A stretch of DNA of 64,000 bases, taken from contig NZ_JAFBDK010000003.1 of NCBI RefSeq assembly GCF_016908195.1, positions 186,001-250,000 on the forward strand. Reading direction: 5' to 3'. The stretch's first letter is position 1; each line of letters starts with the position of its first letter. Below, in pieces: positions 32,983 to 41,897 of this stretch. The position numbers were made by a program, and so were the translations under genes. A model generated the notes under the pieces. That model was given only the letters and a program-made list of their open reading frames with translations. It was not told the origin of the DNA and did not search any database. The DNA is from Jeotgalibacillus terrae. Lineage in GTDB: Bacteria; Bacillota; Bacilli; Bacillales; Jeotgalibacillaceae.

Positions 32983-33834
32983 TTACTTTACCAACCCAGC
33001 AACCCCAAATCCCCCAGGCCCCGAATGAGTCGAAATCATCCCGCCAGCCTTAATCCATCTAACATTCTTAAATCCATTTTCCTTCGCAACTTCATCCATC
33101 CGCTGCTTGATCCCTTCGTCAAGACCCGTCGAATAAATCAGATAAAGCTGCTCTCGATCGATATCGAACTCTTTTAAGTAATCATTAAATAGCTTTTCAG
33201 TCGCTCCGCTCATTTTCCCGCGGTATTTCTTTGTGGAGACGAGCTTTCCATCTTTTAGTTCGATGCACGGCTTTATTTTCAGCAGTGCACCAATCAGGGA
33301 AGCCATGTTGCTGACGCGGCCTCCTGCTTTTAGGAATTCCAGGCTTCCTGGAATGAAGGCGAGTTTTGATTTGGGAACGACTGCTTCTATTTTTTCGATT
33401 AAGCGTGCTGGTTTGATGTCAGGTTCTTTTTCCAGTAAGTCAGCGGCATATAATACAACTGCAGCTAATCCTCCGGTTACGTTCAGCGCGTCGATCAGGT
33501 GGAGGTCTTTGAATTCTTCTGCAGCGATCACTGCGTTTTGAAAGGATGAGGATGCTTTTGATGTGTAGCCGATATGTATAATGGTACAGTCAGGGTACTT
33601 TTCTTTGATTGATGTAAAAAACTCCTGGTATTCGTGAATATTCGTGGCAGTAGTGGAGGGTATTTTCTTGGTGCGGTCATAGTAGTCATAGATGTCCTGG
33701 ACTGGTAAAGAGCCGTCTAGATAATCTTTTCCGTCCATGATGATGTGCATAGGAACGACTTGCAGGTTGTACTTTTCAACTAGATCATTCGGCAGGTCGG
33801 CGCCGCTTTCGGTTGATAGAATGATGTTACGCAT
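32983..33834 (-). CDS. DegV family protein (fatty-acid-binding)
   Basis: 283 residues from the ATG at 33834 (GGGGGAGTTCAC before it); a longer start upstream lacks a site. The DegV fold shows ILSTESGADLPNDL at the start (the conserved D-s--dl), the central YSTGLDEGI, and the C-terminal WIKAGGMISTHSGPGGFGVAGL with the THSGPG ligand-binding motif. DegV/FakB proteins bind a fatty acid and present it to the FakA kinase. No fakA is adjacent. Monocistronic. Confidence 0.92.
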   Translation of the reverse strand: MRNIILSTESGADLPNDLVEKYNLQVVPMHIIMDGKDYLDGSLPVQDIYDYYDRTKKIPSTTATNIHEYQEFFTSIKEKYPDCTIIHIGYTSKASSSFQNAVIAAEEFKDLHLIDALNVTGGLAAVVLYAADLLEKEPDIKPARLIEKIEAVVPKSKLAFIPGSLEFLKAGGRVSNMASLIGALLKIKPCIELKDGKLVSTKKYRGKMSGATEKLFNDYLKEFDIDREQLYLIYSTGLDEGIKQRMDEVAKENGFKNVRWIKAGGMISTHSGPGGFGVAGLVK

Positions 33835-33894
33835 GTGAACTCCCCCTTGGTTGTTTGTAGCGTTTACTTTATTCATACGTCATTCATACATATG

Positions 33895-34077
33895 TTATTG
33901 CGGTTTATTTTTACGATGATTTTCCATAAAAAGTAGAACAACAGCAAGTAACCCAAATAAGAAAATAAAAAATGCAGATATTTTTAATGACCAGAGTTCT
34001 CTTCTGAATACTTCATAGCCCATAAGAGATGTAATGATGATGAGAGCGATTAGGCTTAATTTTTGTTTTAAGCTCAT
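33895..34077 (-). CDS. Small two-pass membrane protein
   Basis: 60 residues with helices at about 5-21 and 33-52 and a basic tail (ENHRKNKPQ). The ATG lies 15 bases after AAAAGGAG, a long spacing that makes the exact start uncertain. No family is recognised. It lies upstream of the DegV gene on the same strand and may be co-transcribed with it. Confidence 0.5.
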   Translation of the reverse strand: MSLKQKLSLIALIIITSLMGYEVFRRELWSLKISAFFIFLFGLLAVVLLFMENHRKNKPQ

Positions 34078-34298
34078 GGCATTAAGAGTCAGCTCCTTTT
34101 AATAAACAGGTTTCCAGTATTATACTTCAACTATACAGGAGATTAGGGGATTAGTGATGTGACAAATATAATTTTATAGAAGAAAAAAGAGTCCAAAATT
34201 TTAGAGTAGCTGAAATTCCAGCCTTATCAACTTTTTCCCGGATAATCATTCAAACAACTCCTGCTATACTGAATATATAAAATAAGTCCCAAAGAAAG

Positions 34299-35273
34299 TT
34301 GGATATCCTGTTGAATCAACTTATACAAACAAGCCAATTCATTTACACCTATGCCTATAACAGTGAAGACGCACCGCTTTGTCATATGGAAATGCGTGCA
34401 CTTTTCGGCACATATACACAAGGGAAAATCCTTAAGACTGACGTCAACATCGATCCAGGCAGAAGTCCGTTTATCAAGGAACGCATTGAGGTGCTCTTCG
34501 AAGGTAATGACCTTCAGGACCTTTACAGCCAATTACACCTGATCAATCTCCAGGATGAGACGTTCAAAGTTCTCTTTGTGAAGATCAATGACCAAACCGG
34601 CCCAGACAAAGTGGAATATGATGAAAAAAGACAAATCGAACGTGATACCGGGATGCACATTACCGGACAGCTCGACATGCGTGACCCGGACATCATATTC
34701 GGCCTGGTCCCATATGAGGGTCGCTGGTATCTCGGGATTTACAAGAAAGCCGAATCCGTCTGGCTGAAGCATGTCAAAAAACCGCGTGAATACTCAACCG
34801 CTCTCAGCACCCGCACAGCGCGGGCCATTGCCAATATCGCTGTCCCGGAACCAGCAGGTAAAAAAGCGATTGATCCATGCTGCGGCATTGGCACTGTCCT
34901 GGTTGAAGCACTGTCAATGGGTATTAACATCGATGGTCGTGACATTAACCCGCTAGTCGTACAGGGCTCCCGTGAAAACATTCAACATTTTGGTCTCACA
35001 GGTAACGTCACACCCGGTGCCATCGCTGACGTTCAGGAACATTACGATGCCACCATCATCGACCTGCCATATAACCTCTATACCAATGCAACACCCGAAG
35101 ATCAGCTTGCCATTCTTAAACATGCACGTCACTTTACCAAAAAACTTGTGGTGGTCACCATCGAAAACATTGATCATATGATCACCCAGGCTGGCTTCAC
35201 CGTTAAAGACCGTTGCATCGTTAAAAAAGGAAAAGCCTCTGCGTTTTCAAGGGAAATACTCGTATGTGAATAA
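34299..35273 (+). CDS. Trm11-like RNA/DNA methylase
   Basis: 324 residues starting at TTG. The C-terminal Rossmann methyltransferase has motif I DPCCGIGTVLVEALSMG, GRDINPLVVQGSRENI (acidic end of strand 2) and the catalytic DLPYN loop (D-x-P-Y type used for N-methylation of guanine or adenine). The N-terminal part begins with YTYAYNSEDAPLCHMEMRALFG, typical of bacterial TRM11-family members, and lacks an obvious THUMP domain match. Likely tRNA guanine N2-methylation, by family. Ends at a strong terminator. Codon use is GC-richer than its neighbours. Confidence 0.88.
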   Translation: MDILLNQLIQTSQFIYTYAYNSEDAPLCHMEMRALFGTYTQGKILKTDVNIDPGRSPFIKERIEVLFEGNDLQDLYSQLHLINLQDETFKVLFVKINDQTGPDKVEYDEKRQIERDTGMHITGQLDMRDPDIIFGLVPYEGRWYLGIYKKAESVWLKHVKKPREYSTALSTRTARAIANIAVPEPAGKKAIDPCCGIGTVLVEALSMGINIDGRDINPLVVQGSRENIQHFGLTGNVTPGAIADVQEHYDATIIDLPYNLYTNATPEDQLAILKHARHFTKKLVVVTIENIDHMITQAGFTVKDRCIVKKGKASAFSREILVCE

Positions 35274-35275
35274 AC

Positions 35276-35337
35276 AAAGGATCAGTCACCTGGTAAGGCG
35301 TTTACCTTACCGGATGACTGATCCTTTACATCGTAAG
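35276..35337. terminator. Strong bidirectional terminator
   Basis: A long stem: AAAGGATCAGTCA with TGACTGATCCTTT outside and CTGGTAAGG with CCTTACCGG inside, loop of six bases. Between the convergent methylase and sugar dehydrogenase genes. Confidence 0.85.
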
Positions 35338-35361
35338 TTTATAAACTAATTAACTTAGGTT

Positions 35362-36417
35362 TCATTCTGCATTAAGCAAAACCCTATACAACTTATCATC
35401 ATTCTCCTCAGGATTCCCTCTCCCATCAGTGTTGTTACTAATGAAATAAAGCGTATCTCCCTCAATGTACAGGTTACGGATTCTGCCAAGACCCGAGACG
35501 AGCGTTTGCTGTTCTTTCGTCTCAAGGTCAAACTCAAGGATAGCCGTTCCTCTTAAAGCTGCGACGTATAGCTTTTCCTCATGATAACCTATGCCAGACG
35601 GCGCCCAGGTTGAATCATCTCCGGAAGTAAACAGCGGTGAAATCATGTCATCCTGTTCTTCATTCCCTTCAATTACAGGCCAGCCATAGTTCTGCCCGGC
35701 TTCTATGATGTTGATTTCATCGTTTGCGCTGTTCCCGTGCTCACTTGCATACATTGTGCCATCAGGTGACCAGGTCATGCCCTGGGGATTCCGGTGGCCG
35801 TAGCTGTATACATATGAGTCCTGAAATGGGTTGTCATCCGGTATGGATCCATCCAGGTTTAACCTTAGAATCTTACCGCCCAGTGAATCGAGGTCCTGCG
35901 CAATGTCAGCGTCAGAAGCATCTCCAGTGGCTGCGTATAGTTTGTCATCAGGACCGATTTTCAGCCTGCCGCCGTGATGGACGTTGCCGCTTGGTATCTG
36001 ATCAAGAAGGATATCTTCTTCCCTCCAGACATCGCCCTCCAACTGAAGCGTGACGATACGATTAAATCGGCCATCCTCTCCTTCATACGTATAGTAGGCA
36101 TAAGCTGTATTCGATTCCTGGAAGTCAGGGGCAAGCACAAATCCAAGCAGCCCTGCTTCTGAAGCGGTTGACAGTTCTTCTTTCAGTTCTACGCTCTGCC
36201 GCTCCGTCTGTCCATCTTCAATTTTGACAACACTACCGGTTCTTTCAGTGACATACATCGTCTCATTCAGCTGATCAATGGACCATGGGATCTCCAGATT
36301 TTCTGCGATGACTTCTATATCCTGTTCAGGTACGGATCCTTCTTCAGCCTGATCGCTTGAAGAACAGCCTGCGATGAATAGGAGTGCAATCAATGAGGTG
36401 ATTAAGTTGTTTTTCAA
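35362..36417 (-). CDS. PQQ-type soluble sugar dehydrogenase (GSDH), lipoprotein
   Basis: 351 residues from TTG after GAGGAGGGA. Signal peptide with lipobox FIAGCSSS, then a GSDH six-bladed beta-propeller: NLEIPWSIDQL, LGFVLAPDFQ, HHGGRLKIGPDDKLYAATGD (the HGG-r--fgPDG-LY-t-GD hallmark with the catalytic histidine), YSYGHRNPQGMTWSPDGTMYASEHG and NYGWP. Family members bind PQQ and oxidise aldoses outside the membrane; in Bacillus the homologue (YliI-like) is of uncertain substrate and PQQ dependence. Monocistronic. Confidence 0.92.
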   Translation of the reverse strand: MKNNLITSLIALLFIAGCSSSDQAEEGSVPEQDIEVIAENLEIPWSIDQLNETMYVTERTGSVVKIEDGQTERQSVELKEELSTASEAGLLGFVLAPDFQESNTAYAYYTYEGEDGRFNRIVTLQLEGDVWREEDILLDQIPSGNVHHGGRLKIGPDDKLYAATGDASDADIAQDLDSLGGKILRLNLDGSIPDDNPFQDSYVYSYGHRNPQGMTWSPDGTMYASEHGNSANDEINIIEAGQNYGWPVIEGNEEQDDMISPLFTSGDDSTWAPSGIGYHEEKLYVAALRGTAILEFDLETKEQQTLVSGLGRIRNLYIEGDTLYFISNNTDGRGNPEENDDKLYRVLLNAE

Positions 36418-36683
36418 TGTATGTGAGTCCCTCCTCTTTTAGACAATGTTACCGTAACGTTTATCAAACAATACCCATTGCACCTGCATACAAACTTTTA
36501 AATGGGTCGTGCTTCACCTGAATTTAATCGGGTTTTTAATACTTAGAAATTGATAAAATTATTCCCCCTACCCATTATTAAAAAGTCCAAGTCTGCTCGC
36601 TCCGCTTCACATCATTTGCTTTCTGGTTAAAGTTAACAGTACGATAGAATGAGCATCATAATACACTTATTGGAGGAGTTCTT

Positions 36684-37448
36684 ATGAAATACACGGTCAT
36701 TACAGGTGCCAGCTCTGGTATTGGATACGAAACCGCATTAGCTTTTGCATCACGGGGTAAAAACCTTATCCTTGTGGCAAGACGTGAAGTCGAGCTAAAT
36801 GATCTGAAAAACAAAATCCAGAGTATGAACGCTGATCTGGACGTCATCATTATGCCAACAGACCTTTCTGAAAGTGAACAAGTTTATGAGCTATACGAGA
36901 GTTTCAAAGCATACGAGATTGAAACCTGGATGAACAACGCCGGCTTCGGAAATAGTGCCGCGGTCGCTGAACAGGATGTAAAGAAAACTGAAAAGATGTT
37001 GCGTGTAAACGTTGAAGCACTCACCATCCTCTCCACCCTTTACGCACACGACTATGCGAACCAGCAAGGCGCGCAGCTGATCAATGTATCATCTGACTTA
37101 GGCTATAGAATCGTACCAAACGCAGTTACATATGCTGCGACCAAGTTTTACGTAAGTGCCTTTACAGAAGGACTTGCCCAGGAACTGCAGGATAACGGCG
37201 CTCTATTGAAAGCAAAAATACTCGCGCCTGCGATGACAGAAACTGAATTTGTGAAAACGGCTTCTGAGTTAGACGAGTTCAGCTACAGTGACAATGTGCA
37301 GAAGTATCACACGGCGAAAGAAATGGCTCAGTTTGCACTGGAGCTTTATGATAGCGAGAAGATTCTTGGGAAGGTGAATAGTGACACGTATAAATTTGAA
37401 CTATCAGACGCTATCTTTCCATATACATCCCGTCCCTCATCTAATTAA
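36684..37448 (+). CDS. Short-chain dehydrogenase/reductase (DltE/YqjQ-like)
   Basis: 254 residues; ATG after TTGGAGGAGTTCTT. Cofactor loop TGASSGIG at residues 6-13, ARRE after strand 2 (NADP-type Arg), WMNNAGFG, the active site serine in NVSSDLGY and the YxxxK in YAATK. The end differs from chain-length SDRs, matching short oxidoreductases of the DltE group (MTETEF, Lys-rich tail). Substrate unknown. It has its own terminator at 37461. Confidence 0.88.
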   Translation: MKYTVITGASSGIGYETALAFASRGKNLILVARREVELNDLKNKIQSMNADLDVIIMPTDLSESEQVYELYESFKAYEIETWMNNAGFGNSAAVAEQDVKKTEKMLRVNVEALTILSTLYAHDYANQQGAQLINVSSDLGYRIVPNAVTYAATKFYVSAFTEGLAQELQDNGALLKAKILAPAMTETEFVKTASELDEFSYSDNVQKYHTAKEMAQFALELYDSEKILGKVNSDTYKFELSDAIFPYTSRPSSN

Positions 37449-37460
37449 CTCAGCTGCATA

Positions 37461-37495
37461 AAACCACTTTCTTCTTAGTGAAGGAAGTGGTTTTT
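37461..37495 (+). terminator. Terminator of the SDR gene
   Basis: AAACCACTT at 37461-37469 pairs with AAGTGGTTT at 37485-37493, followed by TTTATTG. Fourteen bases after the stop. Confidence 0.8.
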
Positions 37496-37688
37496 ATTGT
37501 CTACCACCATTCCATTCTCTTACACATTCTGTCCATATGGTAAAATTAAATATAAGATAATTGGAGTGATGAACATAACAAACGATCATTGATGCAGATC
37601 ATCCCTATCAAAAAATACAGGACCTGAAAGAACAGTAATAAGTGATAGAATAAAAAGCTTACAGATTGATACATGGAGCGTAAAACTA

Positions 37689-39080
37689 ATGAAAATAAAA
37701 AAAATAATATTAATCATGATCCTCCTATTGCCGGTTACGAGCACAGGAGCTGCCTTTTATGATCAATCAAACCAATATCCGGATAAGCAGATTTTTGTAT
37801 CAAATGAGGGAAATGATCAACATACCGGTACCATTCATGCACCGTTAAAGACGATCTCTAAAGCAATTGATTCAGCAGCACCTAATACGACTATTTATGT
37901 ACGTGAGGGGATATATAAAGAACAGATTATCGTTAACAGGTCCGGTCTACGGCATCAACCGATTACGATAAAACCTTATCAGAAAGAAAAAGTGGTCATA
38001 GATGGTACTGATGTAGAGGTAACGTGGGATCACCAGGGCCTGATATCAATTAAAGACCAGAGCTATATTACAATTGAAGGCTTTGAGATAAGAAATTACC
38101 GGACTGACGAAAAAGATTTAGTTCCTGCCGGGATATTCGCAGGCGGCAGCGGCACTGGTATTAATATTCTAAAAAACCATATACATCACATTGAAACGGC
38201 TCATCCTGACGGAAATGCACACGGCATTGCTTTTTACGGCACAAGTTCTCCTCGTTCCCTGAATCATATTATGATTTCCGGTAATATTGTTGAACACCTT
38301 AAGCTTGGATGGAGTGAGTCCCTTGTGCTGAATGGAAATGTATCGAATTTCACAGTAAAAAATAACACCATACGTTTTAATAACAATATCGGCATTGATG
38401 TGATTGGTTTTGAAGGAGTTGCACCAAACAAAAAATACGATCAGGCCCGAAACGGCAGAATTCATCATAATACTGTCTATCAAAACTCAAGTTACCTGAA
38501 CCCTGCTTATGATCATGACTATTCCGCCGGGGGCATATATGTGGATGGCGGAAAAAATATAGAGATCCGCGCTAACCATGTTTTTCAAAATGATATCGGC
38601 ATTGAAGCAGCAAGTGAACATAAAAACAAATCGACGAGTTCTATTGATATTACTGAAAATATCATCGTCAACAATAACGGTCCGGGGATCGCTATAGGCG
38701 GATATGATGAAGCTCGCGGCAGGACAGTAAATGCTGATATCACAAACAATATCCTGTATCAGAATGACAGTAAAGATCAGGGGTACGGACAGATCCTTAT
38801 TCAATACAATACATACAATAATAAAATATTGAATAATGTCATTGTGGCCGGGCCATCAAATTGGATGATCACCAGTATAGCTGAAAAAAGCCAAAATAAG
38901 ATAAATAAAAATACGTATGTTACTGAAGACAAATCTACTGAAGCTCGCTGGATTTGGGAATCAGAAGAGATTACAGGACTTACTCAATTTCAGAAATTGA
39001 GCAAACAGGATCGTAAAAGCAGGCTTAAATCTCCTAACTTCACAACAAAGCAGCTAGACATAATTCAAAACTCTTTTTAA
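37689..39080 (+). CDS. Secreted right-handed beta-helix protein (pectate-lyase-like fold)
   Basis: 463 residues with a cleavable signal peptide (MKIKKIILIMILLLPVTSTGA). It begins with IFVSNEGNDQHTGTIHAPLKTISKAIDSAAPNTTIYVREGIYKEQI, the DUF1565/PL9-type opening that marks the first coil, and then has at least ten ladder repeats of the kind NIxIxxNxI (for example VKNNTIRFNNNIGI, IRANHVFQNDIGIEA, ITENIIVNNNGPGIAIGG, ITNNILYQND). Asparagine ladders like these are typical of beta-helix polysaccharide-binding or -cleaving proteins. No definite catalytic triad is assigned; it could be a polysaccharide lyase or spore/envelope protein. Confidence 0.88.
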   Translation: MKIKKIILIMILLLPVTSTGAAFYDQSNQYPDKQIFVSNEGNDQHTGTIHAPLKTISKAIDSAAPNTTIYVREGIYKEQIIVNRSGLRHQPITIKPYQKEKVVIDGTDVEVTWDHQGLISIKDQSYITIEGFEIRNYRTDEKDLVPAGIFAGGSGTGINILKNHIHHIETAHPDGNAHGIAFYGTSSPRSLNHIMISGNIVEHLKLGWSESLVLNGNVSNFTVKNNTIRFNNNIGIDVIGFEGVAPNKKYDQARNGRIHHNTVYQNSSYLNPAYDHDYSAGGIYVDGGKNIEIRANHVFQNDIGIEAASEHKNKSTSSIDITENIIVNNNGPGIAIGGYDEARGRTVNADITNNILYQNDSKDQGYGQILIQYNTYNNKILNNVIVAGPSNWMITSIAEKSQNKINKNTYVTEDKSTEARWIWESEEITGLTQFQKLSKQDRKSRLKSPNFTTKQLDIIQNSF

Positions 39081-39101
39081 CAAAATTACGTATTTCAAAG
39101 G

Positions 39102-39133
39102 GTCCGCCAATCCTCTATCAGGCGGACTTTTTT
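39102..39133 (+). terminator. Terminator of the beta-helix gene
   Basis: GTCCGCC at 39102-39108 pairs with GGCGGAC at 39121-39127, followed by TTTTTT. Twenty-two bases after the stop. Confidence 0.85.
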
Positions 39134-39382
39134 ATTGCATTGTTCTACATTGACTGTCATTCTTCCTCTTTAAGCCCTAAAACAATACACCACGAAGATT
39201 ACATCTCAGACACGGGGTTATATGCTGATTGGAATTTACTTCAAGCGAATGCTAACATGGAGATAGTATGATGTATAAGCAAGAGATGATATCAGTATGA
39301 CAGAGGCGCTTGAAGGATCCGAGTGGACAGACGATGGCAGAATCGTTTGAACAGGTCATTGAATCTGAGACGATTAGTGCTG
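39134..39382. other. Spacer without a supported gene
   Basis: About 250 bases. Short open stretches with stops in every frame; one fragment encoding MTEALEGSEWTDDG looks like leftover coding sequence. No hairpin of note. Confidence 0.35.
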
Positions 39383-39898
39383 TTAATCAGAGTGTTTTTT
39401 TTCTATCACATAAAGTCTTACAATCGTATCTCCATCATCGTATTCTCTGACAAAGCTCATAGGAGACCGCTCCAGTATTCTCACAGAAGGAATATTATCT
39501 TTCTCAACTTCTGCCTTCACTTTCTTTGCCTTCAAATCCTCGAAGCAATACGTTAAAAGACCCTCTAATATTTCACCACCGTATCCATTACCCCAGTTAT
39601 CCTCAGACAGTCTGTACCCCACTTCCACATATTCCTCTTTCAGTGATGTAATAGCGCAGGTACCGATCAATGCAGAGGTTGAATCTGCTATTTTCGATAC
39701 ACCCATGATGATTTTGTCCGGCTCGCTGTGTGAATACTCACTGATCATGCGATTGAATTCAGCTGCATTTTCTTCTTCCGTTTTTGCTCTTCCCAGTATA
39801 TATTTCATCACAGCCTGATTGCTTTGCATATGATGAAACCGGTCAAAGTCATTGGGTTTTAACTGTCTGGCTATTAAACGTTTGGTTTGAAAATACAT
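39383..39898 (-). CDS. GNAT acetyltransferase, RimJ/RimL-like
   Basis: 171 residues. FQTKRLIARQLKPNDFDRFHHMQ at the start is the GNAT_3 opening; the acetyl-CoA motif is SEDNWGNGYGGEILEGLLTYCF (motif A NGYGGE) and KVKAEVEKDNIPSVRILERSPM (motif B, with the N-x-x-S of the family). Substrate unknown. It lies just downstream of the PlcR-like gene on the same strand; a 45-base gap separates them, so cotranscription is possible. Confidence 0.88.
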   Translation of the reverse strand: MYFQTKRLIARQLKPNDFDRFHHMQSNQAVMKYILGRAKTEEENAAEFNRMISEYSHSEPDKIIMGVSKIADSTSALIGTCAITSLKEEYVEVGYRLSEDNWGNGYGGEILEGLLTYCFEDLKAKKVKAEVEKDNIPSVRILERSPMSFVREYDDGDTIVRLYVIEKKHSD

Positions 39899-39943
39899 AT
39901 GTAAGGTCCTCTCAAGATAGTTGATATGATTTACAGCGGACGA

Positions 39944-40843
39944 TTACAGATATTCTTTTTTATGTGTGTATAAAATATCCAGGTACACTTTCTTTTCTAA
40001 AAACACAAAGATCTGTTCAGCACTCTTATAGGCTTCGCTAATCGTTGCTCGATCCTTGCTGAGCTTCTCGTAGCACTGCCCAAGGTAATAATAAAAATTG
40101 CCAAGCAGTGACATATTGTGTTCTTCCCGCGAAGCCAGTATCCCCGCATTTAATTCCTCAACCGCTTTTTCATAGTCTTCAATTTCATATAAGGTCTTTG
40201 CTTTATTATATAAAATTCTCAGCCGGTAGATTCGCGGCAGTTGAAGAGGTGACTTGTTCTCACGGTCAAAATCCCTTTTCAGACTCTTATTATAATAGAG
40301 AAGTGATTCCGTATACTGCTGATGCTCTGCATGGATAAACGCAATAGCATTCATGATCTTCATCGCCAGAAAATCCTTTTCATTAATGAGCGCATATTCA
40401 TCTGACAGCAGCTGCTTAAGGGACACGATCGTGTCTTCATAGCCTGACTTCTTAAGCTGATAAGCACTGACTGCTTCAACCCAATACAAATACTGGACAT
40501 ACCATGACCGATTGTTTGTTTCCTCTACATGCTCCCGTTCATCTTGCACCAGCCTGTACACCTTTTCGAACTCATGACGATCCATCAGCTGATCTATTTG
40601 ATACGTCATTTTATTAATATGTGCAGCACTTTGTTCCTGCATTAAAAACTGCAAAAAGTAATCAATCGGCTTTTTTAACTTTAGAGAAAGATAGAAAATA
40701 TTCTCCAGAGTGGGTCTGACTTCCCCTCTTTCAATCAGACTTAAGGCAGGCTGTGAACAGATATCCTTAGCCAATTCATGCTGCGTCATCTTCAGCAATT
40801 TCCGCTGTCTCGCAATTTCTTCCCCAAGTTCAACCGCTCCCAC
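39944..40843 (-). CDS. plcR: PlcR-like quorum-sensing regulator of the RRNPP family
   Basis: 299 residues from GTG, nine bases after AAGGAG. Residues 5-65 form a Cro/CI helix-turn-helix, LGEEIARQRKLLKMTQHELAKDIC and PALSLIERGEVRPTLENIFYLSLKLKKPIDYFL, close in pattern to B. cereus PlcR. The remaining 230 residues are five TPR-like helical pairs (for example YNKAKTLYEIEDYEKAVEELNAGIL and LGNFYYYLGQCYEKL), the peptide-binding domain of PlcR/NprR/Rgg proteins. PlcR is 285 residues, so length and layout agree. A PapR-like peptide gene starts 144 bases away on the opposite strand. Outside the B. cereus group this pairing is unusual. Confidence 0.85.
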   Translation of the reverse strand: MGAVELGEEIARQRKLLKMTQHELAKDICSQPALSLIERGEVRPTLENIFYLSLKLKKPIDYFLQFLMQEQSAAHINKMTYQIDQLMDRHEFEKVYRLVQDEREHVEETNNRSWYVQYLYWVEAVSAYQLKKSGYEDTIVSLKQLLSDEYALINEKDFLAMKIMNAIAFIHAEHQQYTESLLYYNKSLKRDFDRENKSPLQLPRIYRLRILYNKAKTLYEIEDYEKAVEELNAGILASREEHNMSLLGNFYYYLGQCYEKLSKDRATISEAYKSAEQIFVFLEKKVYLDILYTHKKEYL

Positions 40844-40907
40844 TGGACCCCACTCCTTATTCTATCAATCACGTCTTTATCAGTTATTGTACACCAAAAT
40901 ATTAATC

Positions 40908-40920
40908 TACTTATAAAGTA
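40908..40920. promoter_or_regulatory. Palindrome between the plcR-like and papR-like genes, candidate PlcR operator
   Basis: TACTT-ATA-AAGTA, five perfect pairs about a three-base centre, in the 143-base divergent spacer. It does not match the published PlcR box TATGNAN4TNCATA, so if it is the site the box has diverged. A second imperfect palindrome, AAAGTAGACTAACTTT, lies at 40940-40955. Evidence is weak but the location is right for autoregulation of both genes. Confidence 0.35.
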
Positions 40921-40986
40921 TTTCCATTTATTTGAGATGAAAGTAGACTAACTTTAACAGGACGAAACAAAAGGGGAGTTGAAAAA

Positions 40987-41130
40987 ATGAAGTACGCAGC
41001 AGCATTACTTGTTACATTCAGTTTATTATCAGGCGCTTTCTTCACAGATGTAAATGAATCTGTGCATGCATCCATTGTCACGCCCGGTAATGGAGACAGA
41101 GAGATTTTAGACCTGCCGTATGAAGTGTAA
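40987..41130 (+). CDS. papR: PapR-like signalling propeptide
   Basis: 47 residues, too small for routine gene callers. ATG after AAAAGGGGAGTTGAAAAA. A signal peptide (MKYAAALLVTFSLLSGAFF, cleavage probably after VHA at residue 28) leads to a short propeptide ending ILDLPYEV. B. cereus PapR is 48 residues, is exported, and its C-terminal heptapeptide ADLPFEF (cut from the exported precursor) enters via Opp and binds PlcR. Here the end DLPYEV retains the L-P-[FY]-E core at the very C-terminus. It sits divergent to a PlcR-like gene and upstream of a secreted protein gene. The match in size, position and C-terminal motif together makes this strong. Confidence 0.85.
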   Translation: MKYAAALLVTFSLLSGAFFTDVNESVHASIVTPGNGDREILDLPYEV

Positions 41131-41181
41131 GTTTCATTTAATACGAACATGTAAATTTCAAAATGGGGGAGAGATTCGATC

Positions 41182-41856
41182 GTGAAGAAAAAAGTGGTAT
41201 TTTTAGTGTTAAGTTTCATTCTAATGTTCAGCAGCTTAGGCTTGAGTGAAAAAGCAAATGCAAATTCAGCTGATAATCTCAACTTAACTCCTGAACAGGA
41301 ACAGCAGGTAAATGAAATGGTTAAAGAATGGGATCGATTTAATCAGCTGACAGATCATTTAACCGAGGTAGAGATTGAAAGACTCTTCCGGACTGCAGAC
41401 GTTACAAGAACAAAGTCGAACGCAATCTCTATGGCCGCGTCATATGCAGCACCTTCAAGTGAAATCGTTATTGCTCAAAATAAAAATGATGTAAAAGTTC
41501 TCAACGAACAGTTGGAATTTGCGCAACAGCAAGAACTTCCGGAAGGGACAGTTTCAGTTAAATTAAAAGATGAACATACGTTTCTGGCCGTAACAGATTC
41601 AGGTGAAGAAGTCATACTGCCAGCTGGCTTCTGGGGTGGCGCATGGCAGGTAACAAAGTGTGTAGCTCACTTAACACTTGTATTAATTCCAGGTGGTGCA
41701 GCTTTTAAAGCAGTGAGAGCGCTAGGTGGAATCAAAACTACTGCTCAATTATTAGTAGGCGCTGGAAACGCTAAAGACTTCCTCTTAATTGCAGGAGGCT
41801 CAGCTTCAGCAATTCTTGGGATAGATGGAATCTACAAGAATTGTCTGCAATGGTAG
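41182..41856 (+). CDS. Secreted protein with a hydrophobic Gly/Ala-rich C-terminus, candidate quorum-controlled effector
   Basis: 224 residues from GTG after GGGGGAGAGATTCGATC. Signal peptide with ANA cleavage (MKKKVVFLVLSFILMFSS, cut after residue 27). The mature part has a helical acidic region, a beta region (EGTVSVKLKDEHTFLAVTDSGEEVILPAGFWGG), then a C-terminal 75 residues that are hydrophobic and glycine-rich with two cysteines (WQVTKCVAHLTL, IYKNCLQW), resembling the membrane-active domain of bacteriocins. It lies 51 bases after papR and before a small membrane protein gene, with no terminator between. No named family is recognised. The effector role is inference. Confidence 0.72.
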   Translation: MKKKVVFLVLSFILMFSSLGLSEKANANSADNLNLTPEQEQQVNEMVKEWDRFNQLTDHLTEVEIERLFRTADVTRTKSNAISMAASYAAPSSEIVIAQNKNDVKVLNEQLEFAQQQELPEGTVSVKLKDEHTFLAVTDSGEEVILPAGFWGGAWQVTKCVAHLTLVLIPGGAAFKAVRALGGIKTTAQLLVGAGNAKDFLLIAGGSASAILGIDGIYKNCLQW

Positions 41857-41897
41857 AACCTGCTAGTGTAATTAATTTTAAGGGAGGAATATAATCG

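Noticed and set aside
37560-37688. Short frame ending HPYQKIQDLKEQ before the beta-helix gene
   Set aside because: Too short, and preceded by a stop with no start codon; perhaps decayed coding sequence.
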